From Streptomyces novaecaesareae (GTDB taxonomy: Bacteria; Actinomycetota; Actinomycetes; Streptomycetales; Streptomycetaceae), in NCBI RefSeq assembly GCF_000716875.1, contig NZ_JNWQ01000010.1:1-64000 (forward strand): 64,000 bases of DNA, in the 5' to 3' direction. The notes beneath the pieces were generated by a model. That model made no database searches and was not told where the DNA came from. It saw nothing but the letters and a program-made list of their open reading frames with translations. Positions 35,259-47,928 of the stretch are shown here, piece by piece. Position numbers and translations under genes: made by a program. Each line of letters opens with the position of its first letter. Position 1 is the first letter of the stretch.

Positions 35259-36347
35259 GTGCCCGTAGCCTCACGCCCCGCCACCGCGACCGAGTCCATA
35301 GCCGACGCGAGCGCGGCCGGCTCCCCGATCGCGCTCACCGACCGCCGCCCCGTCGTGCCCGCCGAGCGGCTCGTCGCCGAGATGGTCCCGCCGCCCCGGT
35401 TCGCCGGCGTGAGCTTCGGGTCGTACATCCCGGACCAGAGCCAGCCCAGCCAGTACGAGGCCGTCCAGGTCCTGGAGCAGTTCGCGGCCACCCTCGCCGG
35501 AGGAAACGGTTCGGCGCCCAAGCGCAGCTGGTTCCGCCGCTCCGCCCCCGCGCCCACCGGCCCGGCCGGGGTCTACCTCGACGGCGGCTACGGCGTCGGC
35601 AAGACCCACCTGCTCGCCTCGCTCTGGCACGCCGCCCCCGGCCCCAAGGCCTTCGGCACCTTCGTCGAGCTGACCAACCTGGTCGGCGCGCTCGGCTTCC
35701 AGCAGGCCGTGCAGACCCTCTCCGGGCACACGCTGCTCTGCATCGACGAGTTCGAGCTGGACGACCCGGGCGACACCGTACTGGTCTCCACCCTGCTCGG
35801 CCGCCTAGTCGACGCCGGCGTCAAGCTCTGCGCCACCTCGAACACCCTCCCCGAGAAGCTCGGCGAGGGCCGCTTCGCCGCCGCCGACTTCCTGCGCGAG
35901 ATCCAGGGCCTGTCCGCGCACTTCCGCCCGCTGCGGATCGACGGCCAGGACTACCGCCACCGCGGCCTGCCCGACGCCCCGCCGCCGTACGCCGACGAGG
36001 CCGTCGAAGCCGCCGCCGCCCGTACCTCCGGCGCCTCCCTGGACGACTTCGACGCCCTGCTGGCGCACCTCGCCGCCGTCCACCCCAGCCGCTACGGCGC
36101 CCTGCTGGACGACGTCACCGCCGTCTGCCTGCGCGGCGTGCGCCAGGTCGAGGACCAGTCCACCGCCCTGCGCCTGGTCGTCCTCGCCGACCGCATGTAC
36201 GACCGCGAGCTCCCCATCACCGCCTCCGGGATCCCCTTCGACCGGGTCTTCCCGGAGGACATGCTCCGCGGCGGCTACCGCAAGAAGTACCTGCGCGCCG
36301 TCTCCCGCCTCGTCGCCCTCGCCCGCGACAGCGCCAAGCAGGGGTGA
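35259..36347 (+). CDS. zapE: Cell division protein ZapE (AFG1-like ATPase)
   Basis: 362 aa. AFG1/ZapE P-loop ATPase: Walker A GGYGVGKTHLLASLWH, Walker B LLCIDEFELDDPGD, sensor region KLCATSNTLPEKLGEGRFAA, then DFLREIQGLSAHF and VFPEDMLRGGYRKKY. In other bacteria ZapE acts at the Z-ring under stress. The GTG at 35259 lacks an RBS and may be leaderless. The stop overlaps the next gene's GTG by 4 bp. Confidence 0.9.
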   Translation: MPVASRPATATESIADASAAGSPIALTDRRPVVPAERLVAEMVPPPRFAGVSFGSYIPDQSQPSQYEAVQVLEQFAATLAGGNGSAPKRSWFRRSAPAPTGPAGVYLDGGYGVGKTHLLASLWHAAPGPKAFGTFVELTNLVGALGFQQAVQTLSGHTLLCIDEFELDDPGDTVLVSTLLGRLVDAGVKLCATSNTLPEKLGEGRFAAADFLREIQGLSAHFRPLRIDGQDYRHRGLPDAPPPYADEAVEAAAARTSGASLDDFDALLAHLAAVHPSRYGALLDDVTAVCLRGVRQVEDQSTALRLVVLADRMYDRELPITASGIPFDRVFPEDMLRGGYRKKYLRAVSRLVALARDSAKQG

Positions 36348-36817
36348 ACTCCTTCAGGGGCGGCGGCCACGAGCTGGACCTGCGCAACGGCGCCACCGAG
36401 GTGCTGGTCGAGGTCCTGATGCTCGCGGTCACCGCCCTGGCCCGGGAGGACTGGCACCACGTCTTCGCCGCCGAGCTGGCCCGGCAGGACCAGAACCTGA
36501 TGGGCCGCGGCGTGGTCGGCCTCGACCTGGACGAGCTGGACTGGGGCGCCGACCCGGAGCGCAACCGGGCCTTCGCGCTGGCCGTCGTCGACCTGGCGCT
36601 CACCCGGCACCGCTGGGACGAACTGGGCTACGACCCCCCGTACGCCGAGGGCTACCTGCGCACCTTCCGCCTGATGGTCGAGCACGCCCGCCCCGCCCCC
36701 GCCCCTCCCGCCGACCCCGCCGAGGCGATGGCCGCCTCCTGCGTCCGCCACCGCGTCCTGACCCCCCCTGCCCTGGTACCCGGCCTGCGTCTTCTGCGGC
36801 CGGGGCTGAACCCGTGA
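36344..36817 (+). CDS. Hypothetical protein coupled to zapE
   Basis: 157 aa. Soluble and helical: LRNGATEVLVEVLMLAVTAL, DWHHVFAAELARQDQNLMG, DELDWGADPERNRAFALAV, then YAEGYLRTFRLMVEHAR and a Pro/Ala-rich end. No recognised family. GTG at 36344 overlaps the zapE TGA (GTGA), implying translational coupling and perhaps a shared process. Confidence 0.7.
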   Translation: MNSFRGGGHELDLRNGATEVLVEVLMLAVTALAREDWHHVFAAELARQDQNLMGRGVVGLDLDELDWGADPERNRAFALAVVDLALTRHRWDELGYDPPYAEGYLRTFRLMVEHARPAPAPPADPAEAMAASCVRHRVLTPPALVPGLRLLRPGLNP

Positions 36818-36865
36818 CCTCCGTCCCGGCCGGGCGTTGTTCCCTCGCGGAGCGAAGGGTGGCGC

Positions 36866-37244
36866 ATGGCCGGTGGCGGGCCCGGAGCGGGCTACTCGAT
36901 CGGGATCGAACCCGAGGTACGCGAGTGGCTTCAGCAGTGCTCGCTCCCCGAGTACCGTGCGGTCGAGCGTGCGGCAGACCGACTGGCCGAGGAGGGTGAG
37001 CTCCTGCCGTTCCCGCTCTCCAGCCACCTCGGCAGCGGGCTGCGGGAGCTGCGGGTCGGGCCGGTGCGGATCACGTACTGGCTCGCACCCGGGCGGAGGG
37101 GCTGTGCTGCTGACTGTCTTCCGCAAGACTAGGAACCGCGAGACGGACCAGGTCGAGCGGGCACGGCGAGCCCCGAAGGTGTGCGAGGCCGAGCATCTGC
37201 CCGCCGCCGACCACGAGGTGTACGACCGGGAGGAGCAGCGGTGA
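36866..37244 (+). pseudogene. RelE/HigB-type toxin gene, frameshifted
   Basis: The ATG frame reads GYSIGIEPEVREWLQQCSLP and LGSGLRELRVGPVRITYWL, typical of streptomycete RelE/HigB toxins. It then ends at 37132 as an 88-aa truncated product with an unrelated tail. The missing end, VLLTVFRKTRNRETDQVERA and onward, lies in the +1 frame up to TGA 37242-37244. Removing one G from the GGGG run at 37098-37101 rejoins them into about 125 aa, the normal length. GAAGGG precedes the ATG. It is either an inactivated toxin, a sequencing error, or less likely a slippery expression site. Confidence 0.75.
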
Positions 37245-37549
37245 GCAGCGGCTATCACACGCGGTGGGTCGTGCCGCCGGAGCACCGCGAGAGCGAGGAG
37301 TACCGGGCGGCCGGGCGGCGGATGGCGCTGGCGGAGGCCGTGTACGCCCGCCGCTCGGCTCTCGGCTGGAGCCCGGCGCAGCTCGCCGAGCGGGCAGGGC
37401 TGGACGAGGCGACGGTCGAGAGCATCGAGGAGAGCGGCGTCGATCCGACCCTGCCGCTGATCGAACGTCTCGCCGCGGCCTTCGACTCGGTGGTCCGCAT
37501 CGACCCCGCCCGCGAGCCCGCCATAAGGTTCGAGGCGCACGCGGCCTGA
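37241..37549 (+). CDS. HigA/XRE-type antitoxin
   Basis: 102 aa. Helix-turn-helix YARRSALGWSPAQLAERAGL followed by VESIEESGVDPTLPLIERLA, the antitoxin partner of a RelE/HigB toxin. GTG at 37241 overlaps the stop of the restored toxin frame (GTGA) and has GGGAGGAG five bases upstream. That overlap supports the toxin frameshift interpretation, because coupling would be lost if the shorter toxin frame were real. The C-terminus reads DSVVRIDPAREPAIRFEAHA. Confidence 0.85.
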   Translation: MSSGYHTRWVVPPEHRESEEYRAAGRRMALAEAVYARRSALGWSPAQLAERAGLDEATVESIEESGVDPTLPLIERLAAAFDSVVRIDPAREPAIRFEAHAA

Positions 37550-37593
37550 CCGAACGGATCCCGGTTGTCAGTGGCGGGTCGTACGGTTGAGTG

Positions 37594-39684
<2,091 letters not shown>

Positions 39685-39764
39685 TCGAGCCGCCGGATGG
39701 CACCGGTCAAGCCCGGCGGTGTCTCAGGCTTGCCACAAACGGGGAAACCCTGGGGAGGCCGGGG

Positions 39765-39793
39765 TGCCGCAGGGCCTAGGCTGGCCTGCGGCA
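39765..39793 (+). terminator. Possible terminator after uvrB
   Basis: TGCCGCAGG pairs with CCTGCGGCA (9 bp) around an 11-base loop in the 230-bp gap before terD. The remainder of that gap holds nothing else recognisable apart from the terD RBS. Confidence 0.4.
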
Positions 39794-39914
39794 TCGTGCT
39801 CACGGGACGGGCGCGGGCCGTAGCAGAGGGGGCCTCAGCCGGGGGACGGCGACGGGGTGTTCCACCGGGGAGCCGGGCGGCAGCGACCGCACGGCCGGCA
39901 GAGAGGACAACGTC

Positions 39915-40493
39915 GTGTCGGTCAACCTTGCCAAGGGGCAGCGGGTCAGCCTCCAGAAGGGGCCGGGCAGCGCCCTGACCGTGGTCCGGATGGGCCTCGG
40001 CTGGCAGGCCGCACCCAAGCGGGGCCTGTTCGGCAGCCGCACCAGGACGATCGACCTGGACGCCTCGGCGCTGCTGTACGCCGAGCGGACCCCGTCCGAC
40101 GTGGTGTTCTTCCAGCACCTGGAGAGCAACGACGGGTCCGTCCGGCACACCGGGGACAACCTGGAGGGCGGCTCGGGGAGCGAGGACGACGAGGCGATCC
40201 TGGTCGACCTGCTGCACGTGCCGGCCCACATCACCCAGGTGGTGTTCACGGTGAGCTCGTACACCGGGCAGACCTTCGCCGAGGTGCAGCGGGCGCACTG
40301 CCGGCTGGTGGACGAGACGACGGGGCTGGAGCTGGCCCGTTACGAGCTCGCGGGCGGCGGGCCGCACACCGGGCAGATCATGGCCAAGGTGGTCCGGGAC
40401 GGCGACGGCGGCTGGGAGATGCAGGCGATCGGCGCTCCGGCCAAGGGGCGGACCTTCCAGGACCTGCTGCCGGCGATCGAGCCGTTCCTCTGA
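39915..40493 (+). CDS. TerD family calcium-binding stress protein
   Basis: 192 aa. TerD fold: SVNLAKGQRVSLQKGPG, DLDASALLYAE, and SDVVFFQHLESNDGSVRHTG with the Ca2+ acidic residues, GGSGSEDDEAILVDL, then FTVSSYTGQTFAEVQRAHCR and ARYELAGGGPHTGQIM. TerD-type proteins act in metal, tellurite and other stress responses. GTG at 39915 follows AGAGGA. Precedes terC by 206 bp, forming a Ter-type pair that is separated by a riboswitch. Confidence 0.92.
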   Translation: MSVNLAKGQRVSLQKGPGSALTVVRMGLGWQAAPKRGLFGSRTRTIDLDASALLYAERTPSDVVFFQHLESNDGSVRHTGDNLEGGSGSEDDEAILVDLLHVPAHITQVVFTVSSYTGQTFAEVQRAHCRLVDETTGLELARYELAGGGPHTGQIMAKVVRDGDGGWEMQAIGAPAKGRTFQDLLPAIEPFL

Positions 40494-40511
40494 GTCCCTG
40501 ACCCCTGACGG

Positions 40512-40539
40512 TTCTTTACCTTCTTTACCTTTCTTTGCC
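40512..40539 (+). repeat. Pyrimidine-rich short tandem repeats before the riboswitch
   Basis: TTCTTTACC at 40512-40520 and 40521-40529, then TTCTTTGCC at 40531-40539. The T-rich tract is striking in this GC-rich DNA. It may be promoter-proximal DNA or part of terD transcript termination. Confidence 0.5.
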
Positions 40540-40561
40540 TTCCCTGTTACTCTCGATGGCA

Positions 40562-40699
40562 GCGGAGGGGAGTATTCCTCGACAGCCGACCCCGTCATCA
40601 CGGGTGCCCGTCGTGGCACCCCGGGGCGCTGGCCCGATGGGCGGAAGAGACCTCCGGCAGTGACGATGACTGTCTCGCCTACCTGCCGGAGGAGCAGTA
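40562..40699 (+). ncRNA. yybP-ykoY manganese riboswitch with RBS-sequestering platform
   Basis: Aptamer hallmarks: GGGGAGTA at 40567-40574 near the 5' side and GAGACC at 40647-40652 near the 3' side. P1 forms between CGGAGG (40563-40568) and CCTCCG (40651-40656), with an inner stem GGTGCC/GGCACC (40603-40620). The 3' P1 strand, extended to CCTCCGGCAG (40651-40660), can instead pair over ten bases with CTGCCGGAGG (40683-40692), which contains the terC ribosome-binding site. Mn2+-stabilised P1 would free the RBS, a translational ON switch. The gene (TerC family) fits the known class of yybP-ykoY targets. Confidence 0.8.
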
Positions 40700-41683
40700 G
40701 TGGACGTTTCCATAACCATGTGGGTCACCACGATCGGTGTGCTGATCGCACTGGTCGTCGCGGACTTCTTCATCGGTGGCCGCAAGCCGCACGAGGTCTC
40801 GATCAAGGAGGCCGGGATCTGGACGGGTGTCTGGGTCGTGCTGGCGCTGATCTTCGGCGGGTTCCTCTGGTGGCACTCCGGCGGGCAGCCGGCGGGTGAG
40901 TTCTTCGCCGGGTACATCACCGAGAAGTCGCTCAGCGTCGACAACCTCTTCGTGTTCATCCTGATCATGGGCAAGTTCGCGGTGCCCAGGATCTACCAGC
41001 AGCGCGTGCTGATGTTCGGTGTGATCATCGCGCTGGTGCTCCGGGCGGTGTTCATCGCCGGCGGCGCCGCGCTGGTCGCCCAGTTCTCCTGGGTGTTCTT
41101 CATCTTCGGCGCCTTCCTGGTCTGGACGGCGTGGAAGCTGATCAAGGAGGCCCGGGCCGACGAGGAAGACGAAGAGTTCGAGGAGAACCGCCTGCTCAAG
41201 TCGATCGAGCAGCGCTTCCCGTCGACCGACAAGTACCACGGCACCAAGCTGTTCGTCCGGGAGAACGGCCGCCGGCTGATGACCCCGATGCTGATCGTCA
41301 TGCTGGCGATCGGCACCACCGACGTCCTGTTCGCCCTGGACTCGATCCCGGCCATCTTCGGCCTCACCCAGGACCCGTACATCGTCTTCACCGCCAACGC
41401 CTTCGCCCTGATGGGCCTGCGCCAGCTGTACTTCCTGATCGGCGGCCTGCTGAAGAAGCTGGTCCACCTGAGCTACGGCCTGTCGGTGATCCTCGGCTTC
41501 ATCGGCGTGAAGCTGGTGCTGCACGCCGCCCACGAGGCCGGGGCGACCTGGGCCCCGGAGATCGGCATCCCGGTCTCCCTCGGCTTCATCGTGGTGGTGC
41601 TGGCCGTCACCACCTTCACCAGCCTGCGGGCCTCGAAGAAGGCCGCCGAGGCCGAGCGCGAGCCGCAGAAGCTCGGCGTCTGA
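40700..41683 (+). CDS. TerC family integral membrane protein (probable Mn2+ exporter)
   Basis: 327 aa, about nine membrane segments. Family hallmarks: DFFIGGRKPHEVSIKEA, EKSLSVDNLFVFILIM, VFFIFGAFLVWTAWKLI and TTDVLFALDSIPAIFGLTQD, with acidic residues inside membrane helices for metal coordination. An acidic cytoplasmic loop (DEEDEEFEEN) lies between the halves. Characterised homologues with this riboswitch export manganese or help metallate exported proteins. GTG at 40700 follows GGAGGAG, which is sequestered by the upstream riboswitch. Confidence 0.92.
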   Translation: MDVSITMWVTTIGVLIALVVADFFIGGRKPHEVSIKEAGIWTGVWVVLALIFGGFLWWHSGGQPAGEFFAGYITEKSLSVDNLFVFILIMGKFAVPRIYQQRVLMFGVIIALVLRAVFIAGGAALVAQFSWVFFIFGAFLVWTAWKLIKEARADEEDEEFEENRLLKSIEQRFPSTDKYHGTKLFVRENGRRLMTPMLIVMLAIGTTDVLFALDSIPAIFGLTQDPYIVFTANAFALMGLRQLYFLIGGLLKKLVHLSYGLSVILGFIGVKLVLHAAHEAGATWAPEIGIPVSLGFIVVVLAVTTFTSLRASKKAAEAEREPQKLGV

Positions 41684-41738
41684 ACGAAATAGGAAAGCTT
41701 GGGGCCCCGCCGCCGGATGTGTCATCCGGCGGCGGGGC

Positions 41739-42494
41739 TCAGCTCTGTGGGCGGCGGCCGTACTCGGCGACCCATCGCGAGCCGAGTAGCACGATGTCGG
41801 CGGTCTCGACCGGGCGGCCGGTGGCTTGGTCGTAGTAGGTGCGCTCGATCGTCATGACGGGCACGGCGGGCGCGACGCCGAGGGCTTGGGCCTCGGAACG
41901 GCTGGCCTGACGGGCTGAGACTCGCTCGACCGGGACACCGACCTCGATGCCGATGAGGGCCATTCGGTCGGCGACGCCGATACCGGCGTGCGGACCGGCC
42001 TCCGGCAGGACGATCAGGCTGCCGCCGGTGATCGCCATGGGCTCCCAGCTCTCGGCGAGCTGAGCCGGATCCCCGTCGGCCAGGTAGACGTAGCTGGTGT
42101 GCATCACCGGATCGCCGGGCTGGATCTCCAGTCGGGCCGCGATTCGTGTATCGGCGGCACGAGGCTGCGACTCGTGCCGCCAGGTGCCGACCACGCCTTG
42201 GCGGGCGAGGACGGCCTCGGTGGGGGAGCCGTCGCCGGGTGCCACACGCTGGCGCCGCACCAGGACGGCCGGTGGCTCCTGGGACTTGACGTAGTAGCCG
42301 GCGCCCGGGCGCGCGAGTACGAGTCCTTCGTCGATCAGCACGGCGTAGGCCCGCTGGACCACGCCGGTCGAGACGCCGTGTTCGCGCTGAAGTGCACTGA
42401 TGGACGGCATTCGATCGCCTGGCCGAAGCCGTCGGGAGGTGATGTGGCCGCGCAGGGCGTCCGCGACGTGCAGGTAAGAGGGTGTGTCGCTCAC
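41739..42494 (-). CDS. GntR family regulator (HutC/UTRA type)
   Basis: 251 aa. N-terminal winged helix PGDRMPSISALQREHGVSTG followed by VVQRAYAVLIDEGLVLARPG, then a UTRA ligand domain (residues about 95-240: DPVMHTSYVYLADGDPAQLA; MTIERTYYDQATGRPVETAD). GTG at 42494 has GAGGAGG seven bases upstream. Divergent from two tiny genes, with an AT-rich stretch between (42541-42590) that probably holds both promoters and the operator. Similar GntR genes sit on actinomycete plasmids and integrative elements, but no integrase or transfer gene is nearby. Confidence 0.88.
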   Translation of the reverse strand: MSDTPSYLHVADALRGHITSRRLRPGDRMPSISALQREHGVSTGVVQRAYAVLIDEGLVLARPGAGYYVKSQEPPAVLVRRQRVAPGDGSPTEAVLARQGVVGTWRHESQPRAADTRIAARLEIQPGDPVMHTSYVYLADGDPAQLAESWEPMAITGGSLIVLPEAGPHAGIGVADRMALIGIEVGVPVERVSARQASRSEAQALGVAPAVPVMTIERTYYDQATGRPVETADIVLLGSRWVAEYGRRPQS

Positions 42495-42597
42495 GCCTCG
42501 GCCTCCTCGCTCCGAAAGGTGCGTTGCGGCTGACACCGTAACGCTCACGGCGCTACTCTATCGATACGATTTCACCGTGCCGATAAGGGGAACGTCG

Positions 42598-42861
42598 GTG
42601 CAGATCAGCATGCGCACAAGCCTGCTCAAGGCCTCTCTAGGTCAAGCCGCTGGGGCTCCCGTGCGAGTCACCAAGGGGAAGGCCGGTCGTGTCCGGCTCT
42701 CAACGGCCGCTCCGGCCGACACCTCGTCCACGCAGTGGACAGAGGTGCTCGAAATCCTTCGGTCGGGCTGTGAGTGGGGCTCCACCGACGCCACGGGTGA
42801 GGTCATCGTCTGGGTCGAACTGGAGGACTTCAACATGATCGATGTGGGGGCCTGGTCATGA
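42598..42861 (+). CDS. Small hypothetical protein (87 aa)
   Basis: 87 aa: QISMRTSLLKASLGQAAGAP, then TQWTEVLEILRSGCEWGSTD and VIVWVELEDFNMIDVG. GTG at 42598 follows AAGGGG by seven bases; an upstream in-frame ATG would overlap the divergent GntR gene. The stop overlaps the next small gene's ATG (ATGA). Unrecognised; probably regulated by the neighbouring GntR protein. Confidence 0.65.
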   Translation: MQISMRTSLLKASLGQAAGAPVRVTKGKAGRVRLSTAAPADTSSTQWTEVLEILRSGCEWGSTDATGEVIVWVELEDFNMIDVGAWS

Positions 42862-43076
42862 CCGCTGCCGCCCGCCGGTCGGACTCGCCGACCGGCATCG
42901 TGATCCGCTTCGACGTGGGCAGGGCCGGGTGCTACGTCAGCGCCGAGTGCCAGCTCGATGCGCATTGGGCCTGTCCCGGCGGTATCCGGGAGGTGTCCAG
43001 GGCCGCCGTCGTGGTGTGTCTCTGCATGGAGCCGACGTGTGCGTGCGCTCGGCACCTCTCGGCGGGCGAGCGTTGA
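42858..43076 (+). CDS. Cys-rich small hypothetical protein (72 aa)
   Basis: 72 aa with seven cysteines: AGCYVSAECQLDAHWACPGG and VVCLCMEPTCACARH. The CxCx5CxC grouping suggests a zinc-binding fold, by inference only. ATG at 42858 is coupled to the preceding small gene by a 4-bp overlap. No family recognised. Confidence 0.65.
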   Translation: MTAAARRSDSPTGIVIRFDVGRAGCYVSAECQLDAHWACPGGIREVSRAAVVVCLCMEPTCACARHLSAGER

Positions 43077-43121
43077 TCCGGGCCGGTCGGCTCCGGCAGG
43101 AGCCGACCGGCCCGGCGATGG

Positions 43122-43775
43122 TCACCAGCCGCGCTCGCGCCACTCGTCGAGGTGGGGGCGTTCGGCGCCGAGGGTGGTGTCGTTGCCGTGGCCGGGGTAG
43201 ACCCAGGCCTCGTCCGGGAGGGCGTCGAAGATCTTCTCGTTGACGTCCCGGAAGAGCGTCCGGAAGGCCTCCGGATCCCCCCAGGTGTTGCCGACGCCGC
43301 CCGGGAAGAGGCAGTCGCCGGTGAAGACGTGCGGGTGGCCCTGCGGGTCGTCGTAGACCAGCACGATGGCGCCCGGGGTGTGCCCGACCAGGTGCCGGAC
43401 GGTCAGCTCGACGTCGCCGACCCGCAGCGTGGCACCGTCCGCGAGCAGCAGCTCGGTGGGCACCTCGATGCCCTCGGCGTCGTGCTCGCCGGCGGCGGTG
43501 CGGGCGCCCGTCACCGCGACCACCTCGGCGAGCGCGCCCCAGTGGTCGTGGTGCCGGTGGGTGGTGACCACCGTTTCGAGGTCGTCGCCCACGGTCTCCA
43601 GCAGCACCGGGGCGTCGGCGGCGGCGTCGATCAGCAGCTGCTCGTCGGTGGCCCGGCAGCGCAGCAGGTAGGCGTTGTTGTCGTACGGGCCGACGGCCAC
43701 CTTGGTGATGATCAGGTGGGCCAGCTCGCGCACGTCCGGCGGTCCGCCGACCTTGACCGCTCCGTGGTAGGTCAT
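43122..43775 (-). CDS. MBL-fold hydrolase, glyoxalase II-like
   Basis: 217 aa. Canonical metal motifs: VTTHRHHDHWGAL (HxHxDH), HLVGHTPGAIVL, FTGDCLFPGGVGNT and VYPGHGNDTTLG. The GDCLFPGGVGNT and DVNEKIFDALPDEAWV segments place it among hydroxyacylglutathione-hydrolase-like thioesterases. In actinomycetes the natural thiol would be mycothiol rather than glutathione. ATG at 43775. Next to a mycothiol-dependent enzyme family gene 48 bp away on the same strand, which supports a thiol-conjugate role. Confidence 0.88.
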   Translation of the reverse strand: MTYHGAVKVGGPPDVRELAHLIITKVAVGPYDNNAYLLRCRATDEQLLIDAAADAPVLLETVGDDLETVVTTHRHHDHWGALAEVVAVTGARTAAGEHDAEGIEVPTELLLADGATLRVGDVELTVRHLVGHTPGAIVLVYDDPQGHPHVFTGDCLFPGGVGNTWGDPEAFRTLFRDVNEKIFDALPDEAWVYPGHGNDTTLGAERPHLDEWRERGW

Positions 43776-43823
43776 GCCACTGCTCCTCGTCCGGCTACAG
43801 GGTTCAGGATCATCCTCGCGCCG

Positions 43824-44567
43824 TCAGCCCATGGGGGGAAGCTGGGGGAGCTCGGTGTCGGGGGTGCGGCGCAGGTCGGCGCCGTCGGAGCGGCCGGAGA
43901 GCCAGGCGGCGAGGGCGCGGACGGGGCCCTCGACGGTCGGGCCGGTCCCGGCCGAGGCGGCGCCGATCAGGGCGCGGTCCTCGGTGTCGTCGGCGACCAG
44001 CCGGACGGCGGGCAGGTCGTCGTCGCCGTTCAGGACAGTGGCGAGGCGACGGAACTGGGCCACCGCGAAGGACTCCGACCACTGCGCCGGGGCGTACCCG
44101 CCGTCCAGGTCGACGTGGTGGTACTCCAGCTCCAGCAGGCGCTTGTGCGGGATGTCGGAGGCCGGGAAGACGTAGCCGGTGCGATGCTTGACCGACGCCG
44201 TCCAACCCTCGTCGGTCAGCCGCGCGGCGGCCGCGGCGAAGCGCTCGTGCGAGTCGCGCAGGTCGGCGAGGTGGACCTCCAGCGCGCGGGGCGCGTCGCG
44301 CTCGATGTCGGCGTCGCGGGCCTCGTTGCTGGCGTACTGGGGGATGTCGGTGCCGGTGCGGGCGCCGTCGAGCAGGTTGACCAGGGAGTCGGCGTTGCGG
44401 GCGAGGTGGGCCAGCACGTGGCCGCGGGTCCAGCCGGGGAGCGCGGAGGGCTCGGCGACGGCCTCGGGCTTCAGCCCGGAGGCGGTCTCCAGCAGGCGTC
44501 GGGTGCTCTCCTCGACCTGGCCCAGCCAGGAGGCGGCGGCGGAGGCGGCGGACTGCGGGTCGGTCAT
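43824..44567 (-). CDS. Maleylpyruvate isomerase family, mycothiol-dependent enzyme
   Basis: 247 aa. DinB/MDMPI-like four-helix bundle: [20 protein letters not shown] and [17 protein letters not shown] supply the predicted His/Glu/His metal triad, followed by a C-terminal sterol-carrier-like domain (residues about 165-247). The family catalyses mycothiol-dependent isomerisation or conjugation; the substrate here is unknown. ATG at 44567. Likely co-transcribed with the MBL hydrolase. Confidence 0.87.
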   Translation of the reverse strand: MTDPQSAASAAASWLGQVEESTRRLLETASGLKPEAVAEPSALPGWTRGHVLAHLARNADSLVNLLDGARTGTDIPQYASNEARDADIERDAPRALEVHLADLRDSHERFAAAAARLTDEGWTASVKHRTGYVFPASDIPHKRLLELEYHHVDLDGGYAPAQWSESFAVAQFRRLATVLNGDDDLPAVRLVADDTEDRALIGAASAGTGPTVEGPVRALAAWLSGRSDGADLRRTPDTELPQLPPMG

Positions 44568-44750
44568 CGAATCTGCCTTCGGTGGGAGCGGCGCGTTGCC
44601 CGCGGGGGGCCTCGCTCGTTGACCTGACGACGCTATCGCCGAATCCGGGCCCTGAGCAGGGGGTTTTTCGGTACGCGCACGGTACGGGCACGGACGGTCC
44701 CGGGGCGGGCCTCACTCGTTCGGGTGATCTCCGCTGGACAGAGTCGATAT

Positions 44751-44770
44751 TCGAACGTCTGAGCTATAGG
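44751..44770 (+). promoter_or_regulatory. Candidate uvrA promoter with SOS half-site
   Basis: TCGAAC at 44751-44756 matches one arm of the actinobacterial LexA box, but the second arm is degenerate. TATAGG at 44765-44770 is a plausible -10. A regulatory claim is weak. Confidence 0.25.
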
Positions 44771-44845
44771 CTGGCTGCCGCATCCTGGAAGAAGTACCGA
44801 ATCTCACCGCAAGCCCTCTCGCCCCGGAGAAAGGCGCCAGAAGCA

Positions 44846-47776
<2,931 letters not shown>

Positions 47777-47802
47777 CCGGGGAAGCAGCGCCGTCCGCTC
47801 CC

Positions 47803-47852
47803 GCCGCTCCGTCCGCTCCCGGGCCCAGAACCCCGGGAGCGGACGGAGCGGC
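47803..47852 (+). terminator. Strong terminator after uvrA
   Basis: A perfect 21-bp stem: arms 47803-47823 (core CCGTCCGCTCCCGGG) and 47832-47852, with an eight-base loop, starting 26 bases beyond the uvrA stop. Confidence 0.9.
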
Positions 47853-47886
47853 CGGGAGCGTGCGGCATAGACTTCCGTGGTCCCCC

Positions 47887-47914
47887 GCAGCAGCAGAACC
47901 GCAGCAGCAGAACC
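47887..47914 (+). repeat. Perfect 14-bp tandem duplication upstream of the Rieske gene
   Basis: GCAGCAGCAGAACC occurs twice without spacing, ending just before the TAGGAG ribosome-binding site of the Rieske gene. Confidence 0.7.
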
Positions 47915-47928
47915 GTAGGAGCGCACCG

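Noticed and set aside
37098..37101. Programmed ribosomal frameshift in the toxin
   Set aside because: GGGG alone is not a known slippery site, and no downstream stimulatory structure was evident; mutation or base-call error is simpler.
44751..44770. Full SOS (LexA) box before uvrA
   Set aside because: Only the TCGAAC arm matches; the opposite arm agrees at three of six bases. Kept only as a weak promoter note.
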